A stretch of 64,000 bases of DNA, taken from NCBI GenBank assembly GCA_043757265.1, contig JAYUQP010000067.1, forward strand, positions 6,287-70,286, read 5' to 3'. This document shows, piece by piece, positions 53,481 to 60,536 of the stretch. This stretch comes from JANPLN01 sp043757265. Lineage in GTDB: Bacteria; Bdellovibrionota; Bdellovibrionia; Bdellovibrionales; JAGQZY01. Each line of letters opens with the position of its first letter. The first letter of the stretch is position 1. The notes beneath the pieces were generated by a model. The model worked only from the letters and a program-made list of their open reading frames with translations, was not told the DNA's origin and searched no databases. The position numbers and the translations under genes are program-made.

Positions 53481-54617
53481 ATGAGATTATTAAAGCGAGA
53501 ATTAAAATACTCCGGTTCAAATTCAGGAAGTTATTACGTTCGGGCACGCAAATCTGGGTGGTCTCTCTACCATCAAACTTTCAAGAATAATAAGAAGACA
53601 GACACTTTAGTTAATCCACTGGCTTTCATCGAATTAGGGTTCATTTTTACGTGGAATCTAGAGGAAGCTAGGAAACGTTCTTCGATACTTAATAAAGAGA
53701 AAACACTTCACCAAGCAAAGGCGCGAAACGCAGCTTCAGTTTTGGACAGGATTGTAACCGTCGACAGTTTATTATTCCCCGAGGAAACCATTAGGCTGTT
53801 TCTCGAACGTACCGAACGGGAAAATGAAGGAACCGAATACCATCTTAAAAAGGTGTTTAGTCACTTCCTAAAAGTTCAGCGTCTCTGTAAAGATCTAGAA
53901 ATGCTTCCCCATCAATACAAAGAAAACGAAAAACTTATATATAAGTGGTTCGCTTCTCAAAAAGTTTCATTAGATTACACGCAGAAGCTTATAGCTCTAC
54001 TGAACAAATGGGGTACCTTTGTATCTCGTAAAGATGGAAGGTTCTTCGAACCGATTGCGCCTGTTCGTGGTTTGTCTAGACAACGAATCAGGGAATCTCA
54101 TGAGGATAAGAAAGGTGTGCGCACCGAATCTGAAGTAATCTCCCCTGATATGTTAGAATTAAAAAAGACAAAATTGTCCCAAGAAAATTACAACTTTTTG
54201 TATATCACCGTGTGGTTTGGCTTAAGACCGTTCGAATTAAAGAGTATTAAAAACATAGATGTAAGAAGAAATACAGAGGGGCTAGAGTTCCTGGTAGTTT
54301 ATCAGTCCAAACTGGTGACTTTGGAGAAGTCCAAGCGTTACAAGGCAATTCCAATACTACTCAAAGAGCAAAAGAAGGGGCTAGAAATAATCACTTCTGG
54401 TAAATTGAAAGCGCCTATATATAAAAAGATGAGAGAAGTTTTTGGTGAAGGATACGGACTTTACGCAGGACGTAAGGGATTCGCCGATTTAATGCTGAAT
54501 AAAGGTTATGCAATCGAAGATATAAGCCTGTGGCTTGGGCACTCAAGTATCGAAACAACGTGGTCGCACTACAAGAATAAGAATGTATTGAGCCTACCTT
54601 CTCCTAAGAAAAAATAA
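53481..54617 (+). CDS. Tyrosine recombinase (phage integrase)
   Basis: A 378-residue integrase adjacent to attL. An N-terminal SAM-like core-binding region (about 115-200) precedes the catalytic domain. The first Arg is in WFGLRPFELKSIK, the box II Arg in YAGRKGFADL, the third-position His in LGHSSIETTW and the nucleophile in SHYKNK. The usual HxxR is YxxR here (Tyr in place of His), a tolerated but uncommon change. The first about 60 residues resemble an arm-binding AP2/SAM-like segment. It should integrate and excise the element at the tRNA. Confidence 0.9.
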   Translation: MRLLKRELKYSGSNSGSYYVRARKSGWSLYHQTFKNNKKTDTLVNPLAFIELGFIFTWNLEEARKRSSILNKEKTLHQAKARNAASVLDRIVTVDSLLFPEETIRLFLERTERENEGTEYHLKKVFSHFLKVQRLCKDLEMLPHQYKENEKLIYKWFASQKVSLDYTQKLIALLNKWGTFVSRKDGRFFEPIAPVRGLSRQRIRESHEDKKGVRTESEVISPDMLELKKTKLSQENYNFLYITVWFGLRPFELKSIKNIDVRRNTEGLEFLVVYQSKLVTLEKSKRYKAIPILLKEQKKGLEIITSGKLKAPIYKKMREVFGEGYGLYAGRKGFADLMLNKGYAIEDISLWLGHSSIETTWSHYKNKNVLSLPSPKKK

Positions 54618-54703
54618 CTTCAATATCCAAAAATTCAAACTACAGGGAGCCGCCCACTCCCCTATTCCATCATTTATAAACTAAATGTTATTAAGGCAAA
54701 GTA

Positions 54704-56884
54704 ATGTCAGAATCAATTAAAGTCAGTATACAGGTAGATGGCGAAGCCGCTCGAGTTCTAAGCGATTTTACTAAAAAGTCGGAGCTAGCTGACAGGTCCC
54801 TCAAAAAGATGGGGGACACAGGTAAGTCTACGTTCAATGATATCTCTGTAGGTATTGGCAAATCCGTTGGTGTGTTTGATATATTTGCTGGTAATTTATC
54901 GGCGAATCTTGTTGTAGGTGCCTTCAATCTTATGAAGGACGCCGCTGGTGCTTTATTCCAAACACTCCTAGTTGACGGTGTAAAAGCTGCCGCTGAAGAA
55001 GAAGCTGCATTAAACTCACTCAACGTTGCCTTAGCATTATCCGGTCAATACAGCGAAGAATCGAGTAGAAAACTGCAGGCGTTTGCTGAAGGCATACAGG
55101 CAACCACCACCGTTTCAGACGACGCAGTTCTAGCAAACCTTTCATTACTATCAAGCTTAACCCGTTTAGATACCGACGGCTTACAGAGAGCTCAAACCGC
55201 AGCAATAAACTTATCCGCAGCGTTGGGTAAAGATTTAGGAACGGCAACGGAGATAGTTGCTAAAGCTTCCAATGGAACGTTTACCGCATTAAACAAACTT
55301 GGAATCAGTATAGAAAAAGGCAGAAATGAAGCGGAGACGTTCGAAAACGTAATGTCCTCTCTTGAAACGCGTTTTGGTGGAACAGCACAAGCCCAAGTTG
55401 GTACCTATACCGGTTCTCTAGGACAGTTACAAAATACGTTTAGTGATCTTCAAGAAACAATCGGCAACACCATCGTACAAAACCCCGTGGTCATAGCTGT
55501 GTTTCAAGAACTGGCACGCATATTCACTATAACAAAAGGTGAAATCAACGGCAATCTGCTAGCCTTAAAAGAATTAGTCGGTAAGGGAATCATCATCGCA
55601 ATTGACGCGGCTATTATCGCAACTGCTACATTTGACACCCTTGCACGCTCGGTACAGTTTTTACATGGCATAACCGTTGGAATTAGAACGCCGTTAATTG
55701 GGATAGCTGCAGCTTATACTCTTTTTACTGAAGGCGCTAAAGCCGCCGGAGAACAACTTAAGAAAACTTATGGGGACGCACTTGAAAATGTTCAAGCTTT
55801 CGGTGCTAAAGGCGATGGTGCTCTAAGGGCGATCACAGATAACTTAGCTAATTTAAAGGGCGCAGCTGAAGCTAGTTTTGGTAAAATCGGAGAGAATGCC
55901 GTAAGTTCCGCATCTAAACTCAAAGGAACTGTTTTTGCTACAAACGAGTTAACTGAAGCAGAGAAAAAAAGAGCGGAAGAACTTGGTAAATTCGCATTGA
56001 AGCTAGCTGAAACAGCATCGGACGAAACTGCACAGAACGACGCAAAACTTTCGAACTTACGCGCTTATCTCGATCAAAGTTATATTCTCGAATCAGAAGC
56101 GGATTCCCTCAAATTTGAGGAGAAGTTAGCTCTAGAACAAAACTACTACATACAAAAGAATGAAGCCATCGACGCACATTTGTTAGCGGAACAAACTAAA
56201 GTAGACGAAGCACTAGCACTAAAACAAATATCTCAAGAGCAACACGATCTTGCAATTCTACAATTAAAGAAGAACGCAGATGCACGACTTACCGCTTCAG
56301 CCACCGAGTTTGCAACTAAAGAAAAAGCAATTATTGAAAAGAAAAAGAAATACGAAGAATTGACGCAAAAAGAGAAGGTTGCGAATCTTCAGAGTACGTT
56401 TAATCAGATTGCAACTCTTTCCAATTCTAGTAATAAAACTTTAGCTGCTATTGGAAAAACAGCGGCTATCGCCAACGCGACGATTGATGGCTATGCAGCT
56501 GTACAAAAAGCACTAGCCTCAGCCCCTCCCCCATTTAACTTTGCACTGGCTGGTTTAGTTGGCGTTGCCACTGCTGCTAATGTTTCTAAAATTGCTGGCG
56601 TTAACTTCGAACAAGGCGGTATCGTTCCTGGTTCTTCTTTTACCGGCGATAGGGTTTCTGCAAATGTTAACTCTGGCGAAATGATTCTAAACAGACAGCA
56701 GCAATCCACGCTATTCAATGTGGCAAACGGCGCTGGGTCTGGTGGTTCTGGTATTATTAACAGCCTGGTAGAAGAAGTCCGCGCCCTTAAAGGGTTAATG
56801 AACCAACCGCTAATTGTAAACATTGAAGGACGAGAAATATTCAACGTAACTCGTAACCAACTGGCTTCCGGTCGGAGTTTTTAA
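54704..56884 (+). CDS. Phage tail tape-measure protein
   Basis: A 726-residue protein. The TP901/PhageMin-type N-terminal region (about 60-280) has SLLSSLTRLDTDGLQRAQTAA and KASNGTFTALNKLGI. Hydrophobic helices lie mid-protein (GIIIAIDAAIIATATF), followed by a long helical/coiled-coil stretch (430-600). The C-terminal tape-measure signature is EQGGIVPGSSFTGDRVSANVNSGEMIL. Tape measures set siphophage/myophage tail length and form part of the injection channel. No other tail gene follows, so this copy would need partner proteins from another phage. Confidence 0.88.
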   Translation: MSESIKVSIQVDGEAARVLSDFTKKSELADRSLKKMGDTGKSTFNDISVGIGKSVGVFDIFAGNLSANLVVGAFNLMKDAAGALFQTLLVDGVKAAAEEEAALNSLNVALALSGQYSEESSRKLQAFAEGIQATTTVSDDAVLANLSLLSSLTRLDTDGLQRAQTAAINLSAALGKDLGTATEIVAKASNGTFTALNKLGISIEKGRNEAETFENVMSSLETRFGGTAQAQVGTYTGSLGQLQNTFSDLQETIGNTIVQNPVVIAVFQELARIFTITKGEINGNLLALKELVGKGIIIAIDAAIIATATFDTLARSVQFLHGITVGIRTPLIGIAAAYTLFTEGAKAAGEQLKKTYGDALENVQAFGAKGDGALRAITDNLANLKGAAEASFGKIGENAVSSASKLKGTVFATNELTEAEKKRAEELGKFALKLAETASDETAQNDAKLSNLRAYLDQSYILESEADSLKFEEKLALEQNYYIQKNEAIDAHLLAEQTKVDEALALKQISQEQHDLAILQLKKNADARLTASATEFATKEKAIIEKKKKYEELTQKEKVANLQSTFNQIATLSNSSNKTLAAIGKTAAIANATIDGYAAVQKALASAPPPFNFALAGLVGVATAANVSKIAGVNFEQGGIVPGSSFTGDRVSANVNSGEMILNRQQQSTLFNVANGAGSGGSGIINSLVEEVRALKGLMNQPLIVNIEGREIFNVTRNQLASGRSF

Positions 56885-57001
56885 TACTTTTATTTTAATT
56901 GTGCAGACCATTATGTAAGATATCTTTGCGCTGTACATTATTTAAACTTCTTTGAGAAACTTACCTTTCGTTCTACATTCTCCTCTGAAAAAGGGGTGTG
57001 T

Positions 57002-57229
57002 ATGTCGGTTGTCTCAATAGGGTTACTTCGAACGATACTTGGTTGGCTGTACAATGTTCTTTCAATGCCGGGAAGGGTTGCTGAACTTTCGAAGGTAACT
57101 AGGAATCAGGAAAACCGTGTGAAATTTTGTCCAAACTGCGATACGCGAATGAAGGTTACTACAGCATTTCCTCAGCAGTGGAACTACAAATGCAATCCGT
57201 GCGATAAAAGATTTATATATAACTACTAG
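57002..57229 (+). CDS. Small zinc-ribbon protein with N-terminal hydrophobic segment
   Basis: A 75-residue protein from the ATG at 57002 (AAGGGG 6 bases upstream; a GTG at 56996 is also in frame). The first half is hydrophobic to amphipathic. The second has paired cysteines in FCPNCDTR and KCNPCDKR, a four-Cys zinc ribbon. The function is unknown. It ends one base from the stop of the convergent regulator gene. Confidence 0.65.
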   Translation: MSVVSIGLLRTILGWLYNVLSMPGRVAELSKVTRNQENRVKFCPNCDTRMKVTTAFPQQWNYKCNPCDKRFIYNY

Positions 57230-57230
57230 A

Positions 57231-57434
57231 TTACTTCTGTTTTGCTAACCAATCCTCTAGGGCTTCTGCAACTGCGGACTTAATCTTCATTTCTCGGCGT
57301 GCAACTACCTTTAAGAATTGTGCCAATGTGTCGTCTTCGACTTCGAAGGTGTGTTTAGTGGTTTTGACTGCCCGTTTTACAATGTAGCCCATCTTCTCAA
57401 GTTCTTTAATTTGCTTCTGTGTCTTTTGGTTCAT
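57231..57434 (-). CDS. Ribbon-helix-helix-type regulator of the element
   Basis: A 67-residue protein from the ATG at 57434; an earlier ATG at 57461 would place the upstream palindrome inside the gene. Its strand-helix-helix pattern (KHTFEVEDDTLAQFLKVVARREMKIKSAVAEALEDWL) fits ribbon-helix-helix DNA-binding proteins. It is the only clear minus-strand gene in the element and is transcribed toward the zinc-ribbon gene, so it may repress the rightward genes, like a phage immunity or copy regulator. Confidence 0.65.
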   Translation of the reverse strand: MNQKTQKQIKELEKMGYIVKRAVKTTKHTFEVEDDTLAQFLKVVARREMKIKSAVAEALEDWLAKQK

Positions 57435-57441
57435 GGTTGGA

Positions 57442-57454
57442 TAATACAGTATTA
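57442..57454. promoter_or_regulatory. Candidate operator at the regulator start
   Basis: A perfect dyad TAATAC-A-GTATTA lies 8 bases upstream of the regulator ATG at 57434. A second inverted pair (ACACTA at 57458 and TAGTGT at 57475) lies just beyond. Both are in the divergent region between the regulator and the gene at 57602, as expected for autoregulation. Confidence 0.5.
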
Positions 57455-57601
57455 AGTACACTAATAAACCCCACTAGTGTGATTTTTGGACCAATCTAAG
57501 ACGTTTTGCTCTTTTTTTTGATTATTTTACTGTTTTGGCTTTAGTCCCACACTTTTGACCCGATAAGAGTTATGTAACATTAACTAACAAGGAGATAAAA
57601 T

Positions 57602-57739
57602 ATGAAAGCGCCAACCAAACAACAATTAGAAAAAAGAGACCACCTACGCGAATTGATTTTACCTAAAGTTTTTGCTCGAGTTTTCGCAGAAGGCGAACGT
57701 CGTAAGGTTTTAAAGGTTAAGAAGGATAAAACTAAATAA
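57602..57739 (+). CDS. Small basic protein
   Basis: A 45-residue protein (MKAPTKQQLEKRDHL at the start) with AAGGAG 7 bases before the ATG. It is rich in Lys and Arg, especially at the end (KVLKVKKDKTK). Its stop overlaps the next ATG (TAATG). It has no known family; a nucleic-acid-binding or regulatory role is a guess. A TTGACC lies at 57555 but no convincing -10 is seen. Confidence 0.6.
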   Translation: MKAPTKQQLEKRDHLRELILPKVFARVFAEGERRKVLKVKKDKTK

Positions 57740-58011
57740 TGAAATACCTCATACTACCCTTCCTCATTTTAACGGCCTGTGGCCAGAGCGAAGACGCCGC
57801 AGGTCTGTCTGAATTCAATTACAACTGCCAGAAGGATGAAGACCTAAGCGGTGGGGGTTTTAACGTATATGCGTGCGCGGAGAGAACGACGCAAGTAACA
57901 TGCGAAGTTATCCAAAGTACTAACGAATACTTTAACGATACGGATTGTTTAGATTTTAGTTTTGTTTCTTTTGAGAACTACTTACGAGATGTCCAAGCTA
58001 ATAATGAATAG
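57739..58011 (+). CDS. Small cysteine-rich lipoprotein
   Basis: A 90-residue lipoprotein with a short signal (MKYLILPFLILTAC, lipobox LTAC). The mature region has five more cysteines (YNCQ, YACAE, VTCEV, DTDCLD), likely in disulfides, and is acidic. Its ATG overlaps the previous stop. Small phage-encoded lipoproteins often block superinfection or modify the host surface; that role is only suggested by context. Confidence 0.7.
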   Translation: MKYLILPFLILTACGQSEDAAGLSEFNYNCQKDEDLSGGGFNVYACAERTTQVTCEVIQSTNEYFNDTDCLDFSFVSFENYLRDVQANNE

Positions 58012-58294
58012 AATATTATGGTTATTCCTTATAACAAATGCCTGTGGCGACGAATCTGTATCACAGAACGCAGCTGCCCACGCTAACGCTACAAGCTATA
58101 CCTGTAGGTACGAAACCACAGGGCTTGTTCAAGTATGTATGAACTCAAGTAATTGTAACTCGTACACCGCAGATACATACATCTGCACCAGCGATATCGG
58201 AGCCACATGTAGAGCTAGCTATGATTTATACGCAAACAATCTTTTAATCACCAGCTGTAATCCGCAAGTTATACCTGCTGAATCTAACTTTTAG
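58004..58294 (+). CDS. Second small cysteine-rich lipoprotein
   Basis: A 96-residue protein from the ATG at 58004, which overlaps the preceding stop; earlier in-frame ATGs exist at 57962 and 57989. The signal is very short (MNRILWLFLITNAC). The mature part has several cysteines (YTCRYE, QVCMNSSNCN, YICTSD, ATCRAS, SCNP). It resembles its upstream partner in size and design but not in sequence. They form a coupled pair. Confidence 0.65.
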   Translation: MNRILWLFLITNACGDESVSQNAAAHANATSYTCRYETTGLVQVCMNSSNCNSYTADTYICTSDIGATCRASYDLYANNLLITSCNPQVIPAESNF

Positions 58295-58432
58295 TTTAGT
58301 TCAAGTCACTTGAAAAATCTAAAGCCCATACCTTCAGTTCTTTGAGGCGGTGCCAACCCCAAATACAACAAACGTATGAAACTAAAAGAGTTAAATTGTT
58401 CAAATTACCTAACCTAACCAAAGGAATATCTA

Positions 58433-58615
58433 ATGAAAGAAGTTAAAGACAAAAACTGCTTCTTCTTAAAAATAAAACCCGGAGAAGCCTATTCACTAAG
58501 AGAAGGAATCGAAATTTATAACGATTCTAAAATAAACGTAAGATTGCGTATCTTAACCCCACTAACTGAAACCACTAAAACGGAAGAACCGAAAAATGAA
58601 AAACCAACAAAATAA
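58433..58615 (+). CDS. Small hypothetical protein
   Basis: A 60-residue protein (MKEVKDKNCFFLKIKPGE) with AAAGGA 7 bases upstream. It is beta-rich in the centre with a charged, Thr/Glu/Lys-rich tail. Its end overlaps the start of the following gene by 20 bp. No family is recognised. Confidence 0.55.
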   Translation: MKEVKDKNCFFLKIKPGEAYSLREGIEIYNDSKINVRLRILTPLTETTKTEEPKNEKPTK

Positions 58616-59423
58616 AAATCCCACCGCCTTTGGAAGAACTACAGCAACATTAAACAATGAAGCGGTTATCGACCTTCAAAAATTCACTGCAATAGCTGAT
58701 ATGCCAGGAGACTGCGAACCGTGGGCCTCTCTAAAAGAACTTTACAGCAGCGATTCTTTCATAGACCGGGCTACGGCTTGTATTCTTAACGGAGTTGAAA
58801 GTTCCAGGAAGAATCCGTTTGCGCTAAGTAGTCGCCTTCTAGATAGATACTTCCAAGCGGACCCCAACATCAATTACAAGGTCAGTGGTTCAAGGTATAA
58901 GATGCTAATCAACCAACTATTAGCCGTTTCCACTAAAGCCGGTACTCTTCGCTGCATTCAACCACCTAAAAAAGGTACTTCCGGGCAGTCAAACATTGCC
59001 GGTAGATACGAAGTTAGTTCTCCGGCAGTGCTTGCTACTATGCCTTGGATATCTAGTTCACAAGGGTGTTCACAAGGTACTTCACAACCTATGTTACAGA
59101 GTAGAGTAGAGCTGAGCGGAGCTCAGCAGAGTACAGTAGAGTTGAATACAAAGACTTCTTTAACCACTGAGGTAGTAAGTGTAAACGCGGACCTTATTGG
59201 GTCCGCTTCATGCGACTTTAGAAAACCACTTGAAATTCACTACTGCCACACCGTAGCCGAAGCACTGGCTGAGTATTACGAGGCTTTACTGGAGAATGAT
59301 AAGGTGGGTTTGAGATTGGAACGTGCGCACAATGCTAAACGAATCTTCTTCCCCGATTACACGTTTGAAATAGCTTGGAACGATGTAGTGGTTAAAGAGC
59401 CCAAGAATCCTGCCGACTTTTAA
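58596..59423 (+). CDS. Replication-initiator candidate with internal iterons
   Basis: A 275-residue protein not matched to a known family by eye. The first about 150 residues look like a winged-helix fold (for example YKMLINQLLAVSTKAGTLRC and a wing around GRYEVSSP). A low-complexity Ser/Gln/Thr linker (about 150-195) follows, then a C-terminal globular part. The linker DNA carries three 12-bp direct repeats and a perfect 7-bp palindrome. An origin inside its own initiator gene recalls lambda O. The role is an inference; a regulator or packaging protein is possible. Confidence 0.45.
   Translation: MKNQQNKNPTAFGRTTATLNNEAVIDLQKFTAIADMPGDCEPWASLKELYSSDSFIDRATACILNGVESSRKNPFALSSRLLDRYFQADPNINYKVSGSRYKMLINQLLAVSTKAGTLRCIQPPKKGTSGQSNIAGRYEVSSPAVLATMPWISSSQGCSQGTSQPMLQSRVELSGAQQSTVELNTKTSLTTEVVSVNADLIGSASCDFRKPLEIHYCHTVAEALAEYYEALLENDKVGLRLERAHNAKRIFFPDYTFEIAWNDVVVKEPKNPADF
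59057..59127 (+). repeat. Iteron-like 12-bp direct repeats and palindrome, possible origin
   Basis: TTCACAAGG starts at 59057 and 59069, and TTCACAA at 59081, so three units at exact 12-bp spacing. They are followed by repeated AGTAGAG strings and the palindrome GCTGAGC-GGA-GCTCAGC at 59111-59127. The repeats lie in the linker part of the 58596-59423 gene. Confidence 0.55.
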
Positions 59424-59433
59424 TCTGACCATG

Positions 59434-59459
59434 CCCAGTCCCCCAAAAACTGGGGTTTT
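59434..59459 (+). terminator. Intrinsic terminator
   Basis: Stem CCCAGT / ACTGGG with a 9-base C/A loop, then G and TTTT, 11 bases after the stop of the initiator candidate. A 10-bp palindrome GTTTGCAAAC (59580-59589) follows upstream of the winged-helix gene and may be an operator. Confidence 0.6.
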
Positions 59460-59691
59460 CGACCTCTAAAAAGCACCTCAAAATATTTTTTTGGTCCCTA
59501 TTCTTGGACTGTAACTTGGGGTATTTGCGAAACCCTTAGTAGTTTCAGGGGGCTGTCCCACGTTGCTTATATATAGAGGGTTTGCAAACGCCAAAGTGGC
59601 AGATCTTAGACGCCCAGCCTGTCCCGCTGGCGTTAGTTATAGAGAGACTAAAAATCAAAAGTTGTACCCAACCCATATACCCGGAGTTTGA

Positions 59692-59982
59692 ATGCATACG
59701 AATTTAAGCGCCCTTGCATCCTTAGTGATTAAAGAGCGTGCGTTGCTTGTCGTGGAAAGAATTTGCACATGCTACTACCTAGAGGTGGGTTCATCCGACC
59801 TAACAATCAAGGGGCTTTCACGAGTGTTAAACATATCAGCGCGCACGCTCAACAGGGTTATTCCACGCCTCCTCTCCCAAGGTATCTTGGTGAAAGAAGA
59901 GACTGAGGACTCTAGCACCACAACGCTTAAGGTTCAGGAACCACAACACTGGAGACTTAGCCGAAGCACACGTATCCGGTAA
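59692..59982 (+). CDS. Small winged helix-turn-helix protein
   Basis: A 96-residue DNA-binding protein. The helix-turn-helix is LTIKGLSRVLNISARTLNRVIPRLLSQGILVKEE, with a wing of TTTLKVQ. It resembles the DNA-binding part of MarR/Crp-type regulators with no sensor domain. It stands just before the long gene-free block and the capsid gene and may control them. CGGAG precedes the ATG. Confidence 0.7.
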   Translation: MHTNLSALASLVIKERALLVVERICTCYYLEVGSSDLTIKGLSRVLNISARTLNRVIPRLLSQGILVKEETEDSSTTTLKVQEPQHWRLSRSTRIR

Positions 59983-60536
59983 CGGTGGTGGGCATCACAT
60001 CTGCAGTCGCGGGTTCTACTTGGATTATTTTTCGCCGGAATAATTTTAGAAATAATAAATCAAACTCGAATCCATTCGTTCCCCTCGTAGGGGGCAGTTA
60101 CTAGGTTCTTCCTAGCCGCTTTTAAATACAACGGGTAGGCGACGTGCGTCCTGACACTAGTTATTAGTAAAAATACTTAGGTTACTGGTGGTCGAGAATA
60201 ATTTATAATTATAAAAAGTTCCTTCATTAGCGCGAATTTCCTTGGGAATTAGAGTTTACCTTCACCAACTGTTACCATATCGAGCGTTAACTCCGTGCAC
60301 CCGGGAAGTTTATGGTTAGTGCTATCACAAGATAAATCAAAGATTGGTGATTCGTCACCAGTAGCTGTGTACGTCCACTACGTTCTACACAGAACCGGCA
60401 GGAGTTCCGACCCGTGGCCGGTTTTATATATCAAAAAATGCTGTTCGAAGTTTCGACATATTGTATTCGGATAGAGAGGACAAGGGGCTTGTTACCCCGG
60501 TGGTCCTCACCTTTTTAAATAACGATAGGAATATAA
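59983..60536 (+). ncRNA. Gene-free, hairpin-dense block: candidate structured RNA or leader
   Basis: No open frame of note exists here. Many inverted repeats are seen: 60081-60093 (CCCCT/AGGGG), 60101-60115 (CTAGG/CCTAG), 60198-60212, 60235-60250, 60345-60360 (TGGTGA-TTCG-TCACCA), 60365-60392 (CTGTGTA/TACACAG with an inner stem), 60393-60423 (AACCGG/CCGGTT), 60442-60458 and 60476-60508. The last, with outer GAGGAC/GTCCTC and inner GGGG/CCCC, is followed by CTTTTT and resembles a terminator. The strand is assumed from flanking genes. It could be a large ornate RNA, a 5' leader or a packaging/replication site. Confidence 0.4.
60476..60516 (+). terminator. Strong hairpin before the capsid gene
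   Basis: An outer 6-bp stem GAGGAC/GTCCTC encloses GGGG/CCCC, followed by ACCTTTTT. It would end a transcript of the hairpin block 21 bases before the capsid ATG, or act as an attenuator. Confidence 0.6.

Noticed and set aside
59983..60536. A decayed protein gene or retron-type unit
   Set aside because: No frame with coding character remains in either strand and no reverse transcriptase lies in the window; the hairpin density suggests RNA or DNA structure instead.
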